From assembly GCF_039978735.1 (NCBI RefSeq), contig NZ_JBDWAS010000045.1, forward strand, positions 186,001-250,000: a stretch of DNA of 64,000 nt. The letters are read 5' to 3'. Below are positions 16,223 through 24,863 of the stretch, piece after piece. The notes beneath the pieces are model-generated. The model was not told where the DNA came from. It worked only from the letters and a program-made list of their open reading frames with translations, and ran no database searches. Positions within the stretch are counted from its first letter, which is position 1. Every line of letters begins with the position of its first letter. A program made the translations under genes and the position numbers. Source of the DNA: Maricaulis sp039978735. Its GTDB lineage: Bacteria > Pseudomonadota > Alphaproteobacteria > Caulobacterales > Maricaulaceae.

Positions 16223-17128
16223 ATGACGGACGGCATGAGCGGACTACCCGGTGAAATTTCTCGCGAAGCTATCTGGCCGGGTGGAAAGGGGCAAGCACTG
16301 GAGCCCGGTCTCTACCTGGTTTCCACCCCGATCGGGAATCTGCGCGACATCACCCTGCGCGCCCTCGACGTGCTGGCCGCTGCCGATACCGTTCTGGCCG
16401 AGGACACCCGTGTCTCCCGCCGCCTGCTCGATGCCTATGGTATCCGCGCCGAGCTGCAGCCCTATCACGACCACAATGGCGAGAAGGTCCGGCCGCACAT
16501 CCTGGCTGCGCTGGAAGCGGGCAAGCGGATCGCGCTGGTCTCCGATGCGGGCACGCCCCTCGTCTCCGATCCGGGTTTCAAGCTGGCGCGCGAGGTCATC
16601 GCGGCCGGTCACAAGGTGATCGCGATCCCCGGCGCGTCTGCGGTTCTGGCGGCGTTGGCCATTGCCGGCCTGCCGACCGACTGTTTCACCTTTGCCGGTT
16701 TTCCCCCGCCCAAGACCGGCGCCCGCGAGACCTGGCTGGCGGAAATGGGCCGGTCGCCGGGCAGTCTGGTTGTCTATGAGGGGGCGTCGCGCCTGCCTGC
16801 CTCTCTGGCGAGCATGGCGAAAGTGCTGGGTGACCGGCCCGCCGCCGTCTGCCGTGAGCTGACCAAGCTGCACGAGGAAGCGCGTCGCGGCACGCTCGCC
16901 GGACTGGCCGAACACTATGCCCAGGCCGGGCCGCCGCGCGGTGAGGTGGTGATCGTGATCGGACCGGCCAGCGAGACCGGCTGGGACGAGGCGCGGATCG
17001 ATGCGGCACTCAAGCGCGTGCTCGCCGAGATGCGGGTCAAGGATGCCGCCGCCGAGATCGCCGCCCAGTCAGGCTGGGCCAAGCGCGACGTCTATGCCCG
17101 CGCCCTGGCGCTGCGGGACAAGGGGTGA
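16223..17128 (+). CDS. rsmI: RsmI, 16S rRNA 2'-O-ribose C1402 methyltransferase
   Basis: 301 residues. SAM-dependent tetrapyrrole-methylase fold: GLYLVSTPIGNLRDITLRALDVL, LAEDTRVSRRLLDAYGI, ALVSDAGTPLVSDPGFKL, IPGASAVLAALAIAGLPTDCF, and VCRELTKLHEEARRGTL. RsmI methylates C1402 in the ribosomal P site. ATG 16223 is taken; ATG 16235 is an alternative. First gene of an operon with yraN, which it overlaps by 4 nt. Confidence 0.96.
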   Translation: MTDGMSGLPGEISREAIWPGGKGQALEPGLYLVSTPIGNLRDITLRALDVLAAADTVLAEDTRVSRRLLDAYGIRAELQPYHDHNGEKVRPHILAALEAGKRIALVSDAGTPLVSDPGFKLAREVIAAGHKVIAIPGASAVLAALAIAGLPTDCFTFAGFPPPKTGARETWLAEMGRSPGSLVVYEGASRLPASLASMAKVLGDRPAAVCRELTKLHEEARRGTLAGLAEHYAQAGPPRGEVVIVIGPASETGWDEARIDAALKRVLAEMRVKDAAAEIAAQSGWAKRDVYARALALRDKG

Positions 17129-17511
17129 GCCGGGCCCGGCAGGCAGCGGAAGCGCGCGGCCGCTGGGCGGAGTGGCTGGCCATGGCCTGGCTGGCCGCAA
17201 AGGGCTATCGCCTGCTCGATCGCCGCGCCCGCACGCCGGCCGGCGAGGTCGATCTCGTTGCCTGCCGCGGCGAATACATCGCCTTCATCGAGGTCAAGCT
17301 GCGCCCGTCTGTCGCCGAGGCCCGCGACTCCGTCAGTCCGCGCCAGCGCCAGCGCATCGAACGGGCCGCCAGTCTCTGGCTTGCCCGCCACGATGCCCGC
17401 TTCCGCCGGCTGTTTGTGCGCTATGATCTGTTTCTGGTCGCGCCGGGGCGGCTTCCAGTGCATCATCGCGCCGCCTGGGTCCCCGGCGATGGCGCGGTCA
17501 GCCTGATCTGA
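17125..17511 (+). CDS. yraN: YraN (UPF0102) family, nuclease-fold protein
   Basis: 128 residues from GTG 17125, overlapping the rsmI TGA. UPF0102 signature: a basic N-terminal helix region (GRWAEWLAMAWLAAKGYRLLDRRART), then the PD-(D/E)xK-like core PAGEVDLVACRGEYIAFIEVKLR, with Asp and Glu-x-Lys positioned as in Holliday-junction resolvases. Biochemical function is not firmly known. Same position relative to rsmI and the BON lipoprotein as in E. coli. Confidence 0.93.
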   Translation: MSRARQAAEARGRWAEWLAMAWLAAKGYRLLDRRARTPAGEVDLVACRGEYIAFIEVKLRPSVAEARDSVSPRQRQRIERAASLWLARHDARFRRLFVRYDLFLVAPGRLPVHHRAAWVPGDGAVSLI

Positions 17512-17604
17512 CGCGCCGCGTACAGTCGGGCCGGGAACCGGGACGTGGTCTTGCGCGTCCCTTCGCGTAGAGTGAACCGCACGATTCGACTGGAGAGCGT
17601 TCCC

Positions 17605-18264
17605 ATGTTCCGCATTCTGGCACTGCCTGCCCTCGCCCTGTTGACTGCCTGTTCAACGGTGCAGGAAGAGCGCTCGATCGGACGCCAGCTGGACGACACG
17701 AATGCCTCCGTCTCGATCAAGGCGGCGATGTTGCGCACCGAGGGCTATGCGCTCGACGGGGTCGATGTGGAAGTCACCGAGGGGATTGCCCTTCTGACCG
17801 GTGCCGTGCCGCGCGAGGCCGACCGGCGCATGGCGGAGTGCATCGCCTGGTCGTCGGTTGCCGTGCGCAATGTTGCCAACGAGCTGGAGATCGGTCCGGG
17901 AGACGGCTTCCGCAACCGGGTCCGCGACGGCCAGATCACCGCGCGGGTCAATGCCCGTCTCGCGGCCGACCGGAATATCCGATCGATCAATTTCAATGTC
18001 GAGACCCGGGCCGGCCATGTCTACCTGCTGGGTGTCGCGCGCAACCGGGCCGAGCTCGAGCGCGCGTCCAGCCATGCCTCGCTGGTCGAGGGTGTGGAGG
18101 AAGTGATCACCTATGTGCGCATCGATGGTGTGCCCACCGATCTGCCCGCTCGCGGCGAGCGCCGCGCGGAAGTGTGTGAGGGGGAAGCCCGCCCGGCCCT
18201 TGATCCGGCGGCGCAAACCCCTAACTCCGGTCCGCAATTGCTGGGCGCCCCGGAGACACGTTGA
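17605..18264 (+). CDS. BON-domain lipoprotein (DolP/YraP-like)
   Basis: 219 residues. The ATG at 17605 gives a lipoprotein signal MFRILALPALALLTAC. Two BON domains follow: about residues 35-100 (SIKAAMLRTEGYALDGVDVEV, IALLTGAV) and about 110-180 (ITARVNARLAADRNIRSINFNVETRAGHVYLLG). The double BON lipoprotein after yraN matches E. coli DolP, which supports outer-membrane integrity and regulates amidase activators. The C-terminal 40 residues are disordered and unique. Its TGA overlaps the gshB start. Confidence 0.88.
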   Translation: MFRILALPALALLTACSTVQEERSIGRQLDDTNASVSIKAAMLRTEGYALDGVDVEVTEGIALLTGAVPREADRRMAECIAWSSVAVRNVANELEIGPGDGFRNRVRDGQITARVNARLAADRNIRSINFNVETRAGHVYLLGVARNRAELERASSHASLVEGVEEVITYVRIDGVPTDLPARGERRAEVCEGEARPALDPAAQTPNSGPQLLGAPETR

Positions 18265-19211
18265 TGACCATGCGCGTTGCGGTCCAGATGGACCCGATCG
18301 AGACGGTGAATGTGGATGCAGACACCACGTTCGCCCTGATGGAAGAGGCCCAGGCCCGTGGTGCCGAGCTCTTCGTCTATCATCCCGACCAGCTGGTCTG
18401 GCTGCAGGGCCGTGTGCTGGCGCGGGCGCGTCCGGTCACCGTGCGGCACCAGCAGGGCAATCATGCCGATCTCGGCGAACCGGTCATGCTGGACCTGGCC
18501 GAGGATGTCGATGTTGTCCTGATGCGCCAGGACCCGCCCTTCGACATGGCCTACCAGACCGCCGCCCACATCCTGGAATTCCTCAAGGGGCGGACCCTGG
18601 TGCTGAACGACCCGGCCTGGGTGCGCTCCAGCCCGGAAAAGATCATGCCGCTGATGTTCCCGGATCTGATCCCGCCGACGCTGATCTCGCGCGATATCGG
18701 CGCGCTGCGGGCCTTTCGCGACACGCATTCCGACATCATCATCAAGCCGCTCTACGGCAATGGCGGCGCCGGCGTCTTCCGGCTGCGTCCGGGCGACGGC
18801 AATTTCTCCTCGCTGCTGGAAATGTTCTTTGCCCAGTCGCGTGAACCGGTCGTCGCCCAGGCCTTCCTGCCGGCGGTCGAGAAGGGCGACAAGCGCGTTC
18901 TGCTGATTGATGGCGAGCCGGTTGGCGCGATCAATCGCGTGCCGCAAAAGGGCGAGACCCGCTCGAACATGCATGTCGGCGGTGTAGCCGAGGCGTCCGA
19001 CCTCGATGATGCCGACCGCGCGATCTGCGCCGCGATCGGTCCGGTCCTGCGCGAGCGGGATCTGGTTCTGGTCGGGATCGATGTGATCGGCGGCCGGATG
19101 ACGGAAATCAACGTCACCTCGCCGACCGGCGTGCAGGAGCTCAAGCGCTTCTCCGGTATCGATACCTGCGCCATTTTCTGGGACTGCGTCGAAAAGCGGC
19201 TGGCCGTCTAG
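18264..19211 (+). CDS. gshB: Glutathione synthetase
   Basis: 315 residues. Joins gamma-glutamylcysteine and glycine with ATP. Prokaryotic GshB features: the N-terminal VAVQMDPIETVNVDADTTFAL, the ATP-grasp core (DIIIKPLYGNGGAGVFRL), GDKRVLLIDGEPVGAINRVP, and metal-binding residues in EINVTSPTG. The ATG at 18264 overlaps the preceding TGA (TGATG) and has GGAG at about 10 nt. Last gene of the rsmI operon; no gshA in the window. Confidence 0.97.
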   Translation: MTMRVAVQMDPIETVNVDADTTFALMEEAQARGAELFVYHPDQLVWLQGRVLARARPVTVRHQQGNHADLGEPVMLDLAEDVDVVLMRQDPPFDMAYQTAAHILEFLKGRTLVLNDPAWVRSSPEKIMPLMFPDLIPPTLISRDIGALRAFRDTHSDIIIKPLYGNGGAGVFRLRPGDGNFSSLLEMFFAQSREPVVAQAFLPAVEKGDKRVLLIDGEPVGAINRVPQKGETRSNMHVGGVAEASDLDDADRAICAAIGPVLRERDLVLVGIDVIGGRMTEINVTSPTGVQELKRFSGIDTCAIFWDCVEKRLAV

Positions 19212-19274
19212 ATTGCACGCTTGACGTGTTGGTTGTCTTCGTTCACTCTGTGTTCCTGTTTTGATCCGGGTGTG

Positions 19275-19299
19275 GACAGGGTCTGTGGAAAACCCTGTC
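19275..19299 (+). terminator. Hairpin in the gshB-comM spacer
   Basis: Perfect 8-bp stem GACAGGGT (19275-19282) / ACCCTGTC (19292-19299) with a 9-nt loop, 64 nt after the gshB stop. No T-run. Weak terminator or leader structure for comM. Confidence 0.35.
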
Positions 19300-19416
19300 A
19301 TGATGGGCCTTTAGGCCGGTCGCTGGGCGACTGTGGCAGAAAGGCACGGTGAGTGGCATTCTGCGACACATGCGGCTGCTCAGCGATTCTATTTCCCGGT
19401 ACGTCAGGGAGAAAGC

Positions 19417-20952
19417 ATGGCAGCGCGAACGACATCGGTGGCGTTCGACGGGGCTGAAGCGGGCCTGGTTGACGTACAAGTACAGGTGGCAGGCGGCCAG
19501 CAGCCGATTTTCTCAGTCGTCGGTCTCGGAGACAAGGCGGTCACGGAAAGCCGGGAACGGGTGCGTGCGGCGTTTGCCGCGCTCGGCCTGTCGCTGCCGT
19601 CCAAACGGTTGATCGTCAATCTCGCGCCGGCCGACCGCCCCAAGGAAGGGGCGCATTTCGACCTGCCGATTGCTGTCAGCGTGCTCGCGGAAATGAGCAT
19701 TCTGCCCAAGGACGCCGTCGAGGGGCATCTCGTGTTCGGCGAGCTGGGGGCCGATGCGCGCATCCGCTCGGCGCCGGGCGCGCTGCCGGCCGCCGTTGCG
19801 GCCAACGCGGCCGGCCTGTCGCTGATCTGTCCGGAAGCGTGCGGTGCCGAAGCCGCCTGGGCCGGGGGCGACCTGGCCATTCTCGCACCGGCGACGCTGA
19901 TCCAGCTGATCAATCACTTCAAGGGCACCCAGGTGCTCGCCCGCCCGGTGCCGGGTGAATTGCTCGATACCGGCACGGGGCCGGACCTCGCCCAGGTCCG
20001 CGGTCAGGAAGCGGCCAAGCGAGCGCTCGAGATCGCCGCGGCCGGTCACCACAATCTCCTGATGGTGGGGCCGCCCGGTTCCGGCAAGTCGATGATGGCC
20101 GAGCGCCTGCCGGGTCTCCTGCCGGCGCTGGCGCCGGAAGAATTGCTGGACGTCTCGATGATCCACTCGGTCGCCGGCCTGCTCGAGCGCGGGCGGCTGA
20201 CACGGACCCGTCCCTTCCGCTCGCCGCACCACTCGGCCTCGATGGCAGCAATGGTCGGCGGCGGCATGCGGGCCCGGCCCGGTGAGGCTTCGCTCGCCCA
20301 TCGCGGCGTGCTGTTCCTGGACGAATTGCCGGAATTTCACCCCCAGGTACTCGACAGCCTGCGCCAGCCGCTGGAAACCGGCTCGATCACCGTCGCCCGG
20401 GCCAATGCCCACATCGTCTACCCGGCGCGCTTTCAGCTCGTCGCTGCCATGAATCCCTGCCGCTGTGGCGGTGGCGGGGATGGCGGCACCGGCTGCCGCC
20501 GTGGCCCGCGCTGCGCGCGCGACTATCAGGCACGCATCTCCGGTCCGATGCTCGACCGGATCGATCTGCAGATCCACGTGCCGGCCGTCACTCCGGCCGA
20601 CCTGGCGCTACCGCCACCGGCCGAAGGCACGGCCGAGGCTGCCCGGCGTGTTGCCCGCGCCCGCGATATCCAGACCGCGCGCGGCTATCTCAACGCGCAT
20701 CTGCCAACCGACATTCTCGACCATGTCGCTACACCGGACCGGCCGGGCGAGGCCCTGCTCAACGAAGCCGCCACAGCGCACAATCTCACCGCCCGCTCCT
20801 ATCACCGCGTCTTGCGCGTCGCCCGGACCATTGCCGACCTGGAAGGCCAGGAAGGCGTGCGCCGCATCCACATCGCCGAGGCGCTGGCCTGCCGGCGCGG
20901 CCTGTTCGAGGCGACGCAGCTGTCTGCGGGTGTGGCACTGGCGGCGCAATAG
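19417..20952 (+). CDS. comM: ComM/YifB Mg-chelatase-like AAA+ ATPase
   Basis: 511 residues from ATG 19417 (AGGGAGA ribosome-binding site). N-terminal Lon-like fold (AAFAALGLSLPSKRLIVNLAPADRPKEGAHFDLPIA), then AAA+ with Walker A GPPGSGKS at about residues 218-225, Walker B GVLFLDELPEF, and a zinc-binding insert CRCGGGGDGGTGCRRGPRC. The C-terminal helical lid is SYHRVLRVARTIADLEG. In Vibrio and others ComM is a branch-migration helicase that helps integrate DNA during natural transformation. No competence operon is nearby. Confidence 0.95.
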   Translation: MAARTTSVAFDGAEAGLVDVQVQVAGGQQPIFSVVGLGDKAVTESRERVRAAFAALGLSLPSKRLIVNLAPADRPKEGAHFDLPIAVSVLAEMSILPKDAVEGHLVFGELGADARIRSAPGALPAAVAANAAGLSLICPEACGAEAAWAGGDLAILAPATLIQLINHFKGTQVLARPVPGELLDTGTGPDLAQVRGQEAAKRALEIAAAGHHNLLMVGPPGSGKSMMAERLPGLLPALAPEELLDVSMIHSVAGLLERGRLTRTRPFRSPHHSASMAAMVGGGMRARPGEASLAHRGVLFLDELPEFHPQVLDSLRQPLETGSITVARANAHIVYPARFQLVAAMNPCRCGGGGDGGTGCRRGPRCARDYQARISGPMLDRIDLQIHVPAVTPADLALPPPAEGTAEAARRVARARDIQTARGYLNAHLPTDILDHVATPDRPGEALLNEAATAHNLTARSYHRVLRVARTIADLEGQEGVRRIHIAEALACRRGLFEATQLSAGVALAAQ

Positions 20953-21050
20953 GCAGCTGGCCAAGCCGGTCACACCGCTGCGGCCGGCGCATCTGCGGGC
21001 AAGTTGCTGGCGGAGCTGCGAGCGGGACCTCAAAACCGGGCTCCGGAGGC

Positions 21051-21103
21051 CCGGGCGCAATCCGGCGCGGCGCAACCTCCTGCCGTTGCCGGGTTGCGCC
21101 CGG
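21051..21103. terminator. Inverted repeat after comM
   Basis: Arms CCGGGCGCAA (21051-21060) and TTGCGCCCGG (21094-21103) pair perfectly around a GC-rich 33-nt loop, about 100 nt after the comM stop. The remaining 231-nt spacer holds no recognisable gene. Termination is possible but no T-run is present. Confidence 0.35.
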
Positions 21104-21183
21104 TGTTGCGCGGTGCGCGACGTTGTGCTGCGGGGGAGGCGGTCACGACGCTTCGTTAACCGTCCCCTGCTAGACAGGACGGC

Positions 21184-23478
21184 ATGAAACGGGACGGCAA
21201 AGACGGGTCCTCCGGGCTCCCGCCCGGCGCATCGCGGGATGGGTCCCGCGCCGGCGCTGCAGGCGAGGGTGACAGGCAGGATGACGCAGAGCGGCGCGCG
21301 GGCGCCGGGGCTGACAAAGCGTTTGCGCCAAACTCCATGCGCCGCCGTGCGCAAATCATCCGCCCGACAGGTTCCGCGGCACGGCAGGCAGCCGTCCGAA
21401 GCGATGCCGGTTGTGACGATGCCGATCATGATGATGCCGGTCGTGATGATGCAGGGCGCAGTGACCCCGGACGCTGTGATGCGGATCGCCACAATGCCGG
21501 GCACGGTGATACGGGTCATGATGGTATACGGCTTGGTGATACAGGACGCCGAGACGGGGTTAGAGACCCGGACCGGGCGCCGGATCGCGTGCCGGACCCG
21601 GACACACGTCTTGCCGGCCGTGGCGTCGCTCACGCCCGCCACGCCAGAGAGAGCGCGCCGCGCCGTCTTCACGCCGAACCCGCCCTCGATGCCGTGCTCC
21701 TCACAGCGCTCGATGCGGCAGGTGAGCTGATGCTGGTGCGCGGCCACAGCGGCCGCGTGCTCTACGTCAATGCCGCCTTTCTCAAGGCCTTTGGCGGCGA
21801 GCGCACCGACTGGGTCGGCCGCTGGTTCTCCGTGGCGCCGCCGGTCTCGACCGCCGATCAGCGCCGCTATGAAATGCTGATGCGCACGCGTTCCGGTCCG
21901 CTCTGGATCGAATGGGACGAGCGTCTCCTTCCTGACGATGGCGGTGTGATCTCCGTCGGCCGCGACGTCACCCGCCGCCGCGAGGCGCACGACGATCTGG
22001 AAGCGTCGCAGCGCGCCAAGTCCCTGTTCTTCGCCGCCGTTACCCATGAATTGCGCACGCCGCTGGCCGGCGCGCTGGGGGTTGCCCGCCTGCTGGAAGC
22101 CACGCCGCTGCGCCCGGACCAGGCCGATTATGTCCGCTCGATTGCCACATCGGCCGATCATGCGCTGGCGATGGTAGACGATATTCTCGACCTGTCGCGC
22201 CTCGAGGCCGGCAAGCTCGACCTGCGTCCCGAACCGGTCGACGTGGTTGAACTGGTGCGCGAAACCGTCGAACTCGCGGCGCCGCGGGCCCGCGAAAAAG
22301 GGCTCGAAATAGGTGTGGTGCAGGGCGCGGGTGCACCGGTGCGCGTGATCGGCGATGCCGCGCGCCTGCGCCAGATCCTGTTCAACCTGATCGGCAATGC
22401 GGTGAAATTCACCCGGTCCGGCGGTGTGCGCGTCGATATCACCGGCACACCCGGCGCCGATGGGGCGGTGCGTCTGGCGCTCTCGGTCAGCGATACCGGC
22501 CCCGGCATTGCCGAAGCCGATCAGCAGACCCTGTTCGAGCATTTCGAGCGCGGTGCTGCGGAACGTGACGGCGCAGAAGGGGGCGCAGGTCTGGGCCTCG
22601 CCATGGTCCGCCGCCTTGTCGAGGCGATGGACAGCACGATGGGTCTGGAAAGCCGCTTGGGCGAAGGCGCGAAATTCTGGGTCGTGTTCGACCTGCCCGT
22701 CGAGGCGGTGATGGACGCGCAGCCGCTGACGGGCCATCGGGTCGCGGTCGCGGCACCCAATGCCATTCTGCGCACCAGTCTGTGCGACCAGCTCGAGGCG
22801 CTCGGCGCCGACGCTCTGGCAATCGACTCGCCCGACATGCTCGCCGCTGAGGCCGATGGCCGGGAGCTTCTTGTCGATCCGGTCTGGGCCGCGGCGGCAG
22901 CCGAAACCGGCGTCGTGCGGACCTGGCACCTGGTCGCGCCGGACCAGAAGGCGGCGGTCATCAAAACGGCCGGCCCTGGCGAGGGCTGGTTCGTCAAACC
23001 GGTGCGCCCGGCAACCCTGATCGACCGGTTGACGGGCCGGGAGGACGCGCCGGACACCGAAGCACCCCGGCGGCCGTCCGTGCAGCCTGATGTTTCCGGC
23101 CTCAGCCTGCTGGTCGCCGAAGACGATCCGGTCAACGCTCTTATTGCCCGCAAATGTCTGGAAAGCCTGGGCATTGCCGTCACGCTCGTGAGCGATGGCG
23201 AGGCCGCCAGCGAAGCGCTGGCGGTGCAGGAATTCGACGCCGCCCTGCTCGATCAGCGCATGCCGAAGCGCGACGGGCCAGATGTTGCCCGCAAGGCGCG
23301 CGAAGCCGGGCTGACCTTGCCGCTGATCGCGCTCACGGCGAATGCCTCGGAAAGCGACCGCAAGCTGTGTCTGGGCGCCGGCATGGACGAATTCCTCTCC
23401 AAACCCCTCGACCCCGACCGCCTCACCGCCGTCCTCGTTAACTTGTGCGGACGGGAAAAGCGGGCCAGCATGGGTTGA
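21184..23478 (+). CDS. Hybrid sensor histidine kinase/response regulator
   Basis: 764 residues. Order: a disordered N-terminus including degenerate pentapeptide repeats (about residues 74-138), a PAS-like sensor (about 165-260; GRVLYVNAAFLKAFGG), an HisKA dimerisation helix with phospho-His288 in THELRTP, an HATPase domain (N box LFNLIGNAVKF, G1 DTGPGIAEAD, G2 GGAGLGLAM), a degenerate pseudo-receiver (about 510-620), and a true receiver (about 640-760) with phospho-acceptor Asp690 in LLDQRMP. There is no membrane segment, so it is cytoplasmic. An AGGA ribosome-binding site precedes ATG 21184; ATG 21337 is an alternative that would leave the repeats in. No cognate regulator is adjacent. Confidence 0.9.
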   Translation: MKRDGKDGSSGLPPGASRDGSRAGAAGEGDRQDDAERRAGAGADKAFAPNSMRRRAQIIRPTGSAARQAAVRSDAGCDDADHDDAGRDDAGRSDPGRCDADRHNAGHGDTGHDGIRLGDTGRRDGVRDPDRAPDRVPDPDTRLAGRGVAHARHARESAPRRLHAEPALDAVLLTALDAAGELMLVRGHSGRVLYVNAAFLKAFGGERTDWVGRWFSVAPPVSTADQRRYEMLMRTRSGPLWIEWDERLLPDDGGVISVGRDVTRRREAHDDLEASQRAKSLFFAAVTHELRTPLAGALGVARLLEATPLRPDQADYVRSIATSADHALAMVDDILDLSRLEAGKLDLRPEPVDVVELVRETVELAAPRAREKGLEIGVVQGAGAPVRVIGDAARLRQILFNLIGNAVKFTRSGGVRVDITGTPGADGAVRLALSVSDTGPGIAEADQQTLFEHFERGAAERDGAEGGAGLGLAMVRRLVEAMDSTMGLESRLGEGAKFWVVFDLPVEAVMDAQPLTGHRVAVAAPNAILRTSLCDQLEALGADALAIDSPDMLAAEADGRELLVDPVWAAAAAETGVVRTWHLVAPDQKAAVIKTAGPGEGWFVKPVRPATLIDRLTGREDAPDTEAPRRPSVQPDVSGLSLLVAEDDPVNALIARKCLESLGIAVTLVSDGEAASEALAVQEFDAALLDQRMPKRDGPDVARKAREAGLTLPLIALTANASESDRKLCLGAGMDEFLSKPLDPDRLTAVLVNLCGREKRASMG
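21403..21597 (+). repeat. Degenerate 15-bp tandem repeat inside the hybrid kinase gene
   Basis: About 13 units of 15 bp, in frame, with consensus GATGCCGGTCGTGAT, coding D-A-G-R/H-D. The first units are clear (DAGCD, DADHD, DAGRD, DAGRS, DPGRC, DADRH) and they decay towards the 3' end (DTGRR, DGVRD, then P/D/R-rich units). No length change breaks the frame. Confidence 0.8.
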
Positions 23479-23505
23479 TCTCAACCCCGCTGGAGTTTCA
23501 GGGAC

Positions 23506-24861
23506 ATGGCCGACAGCAATGCGGAGATCGGTGCGGCTGGCCGCACCACCTGGCTCAAGACGCTCACCGTCTACTTCACCCCGGTCATGATCTCCATGCT
23601 GATCCTGGGCTTCGCGTCGGGCCTGCCGCTCTACATGGTGTTCCAGAAACTGTCCTACTGGCTGCGCGATGCCGGCATCGAGCGCTCGACGATCGGCTTT
23701 TTCTACTTCGTTACCTTGTCCTATACGCTGAAATGGCTGTGGGCACCGATCGTTGACCGGGTGAAGATTCCCGTCCTTTACAGCCTGCTCGGCGCGCGCC
23801 GCTCCTGGATTGTCACGGCGATCTCCGGAACGGTGATCGCGCTGGTCATCATCTCGCAGACCGACCCTCTGGTCAGCCTTGTCCCGGTCGCCATTGCCGC
23901 GCTCCTGCTGGCCTATTCCGGCGCCACGCTGGATGTGGCCATTGATGCCTGGCGGATCGAGTCTGCGCCGAACGACATGCAGGCCAACATGGCGGCCGCC
24001 TACTCCTTCGGCTACCGCATCGCCTACATGACCTCCGGCCTGGGCCTCGCCATTTCAGAATGGGCTGACTGGGACGTGTCCTTCCTCGCCATGGCCGGTG
24101 CCATGCTCGTCTCCGCCGGCCTCGTCTTTGCGATGAAGGAACCCAGGGCCGGGGTTGGGAAGCGTGAGCTGGAGGGCGGCTTCGGGCTGAAGGTCGCCAA
24201 GGCCGTCTATGAGCCTTTCAAGGCCATTTTCGGCCGGCTGGGCTGGTGGATCATCCCGGTCTTCGCGCTGATCTCGCTCTACCGGATGAGCGACTTCACC
24301 ATGGGTGTGATGGCTGCGCCGCTCTATTCTGACCTGGAGTTCGACCGTGCGGTCGTCGGCGGTATCCAGGGTGGGCCGGGGCTCGCGGCAACGCTGTTCG
24401 GCCTGTTCCTGGGCGGTGTGGTGGCCTATCGCATCGGCATGATGCGGGCCTTGATGGTCGGTCTGGGCATCACCTTCGTGACAAACGGTGCCTATGCCTG
24501 GCTCGCGGCAACGGCCCAAGCTGACGATGCCTGGAAACTCGCCATCGCGATTGTCGGCGACAATCTGGCCGGCGGTTTCGTCACCACTGTCTTCATTGCC
24601 TATCTGTCCAGCCTGGTCGATCCGGCCAATGCGGCGACCCAGTATGCGCTGCTCAGTTCCTTCTACGCCCTGTTTGCGAAGTTCCTGTCGGGCTTTTCCG
24701 GCGTGCTGGCGGATGCGGTCGGCTGGGTGATGTTCTTCGTGCTGACGGCGGCGTGGACCCTGCCCGCCGCCGCCTTGCTGGTGCTGGTCGCCTTCCGCGG
24801 ACCACCGGGCGCACGCGGCGAGGAGAAGTTCGCTGAACGCGAGACGGTGGAGGCGGAGTAG
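23506..24861 (+). CDS. ampG: AmpG-family MFS permease
   Basis: 451 residues with about 12 membrane helices. AmpG signatures: GFASGLPLYMVFQKLSYWLRDAGI at the first helix pair, YTLKWLWAPIVDRV, ATLDVAIDAWRIE, and QYALLSSFYALFAKFLSGFSGVLAD near the end. AmpG imports GlcNAc-anhydroMurNAc peptides for cell-wall recycling and feeds ampC induction. It lies 27 nt after the hybrid kinase and may be co-transcribed. No AmpR/AmpC is adjacent, so the exact substrate is inference from the family. Confidence 0.85.
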   Translation: MADSNAEIGAAGRTTWLKTLTVYFTPVMISMLILGFASGLPLYMVFQKLSYWLRDAGIERSTIGFFYFVTLSYTLKWLWAPIVDRVKIPVLYSLLGARRSWIVTAISGTVIALVIISQTDPLVSLVPVAIAALLLAYSGATLDVAIDAWRIESAPNDMQANMAAAYSFGYRIAYMTSGLGLAISEWADWDVSFLAMAGAMLVSAGLVFAMKEPRAGVGKRELEGGFGLKVAKAVYEPFKAIFGRLGWWIIPVFALISLYRMSDFTMGVMAAPLYSDLEFDRAVVGGIQGGPGLAATLFGLFLGGVVAYRIGMMRALMVGLGITFVTNGAYAWLAATAQADDAWKLAIAIVGDNLAGGFVTTVFIAYLSSLVDPANAATQYALLSSFYALFAKFLSGFSGVLADAVGWVMFFVLTAAWTLPAAALLVLVAFRGPPGARGEEKFAERETVEAE

Positions 24862-24863
24862 GC

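Noticed and set aside
21239..21730. Alternative frame over the kinase repeats with hydrophobic Met/Val repeats
   Set aside because: It is a frame-shifted reading of the same 15-bp repeat; domains downstream are only in the 21184 frame.
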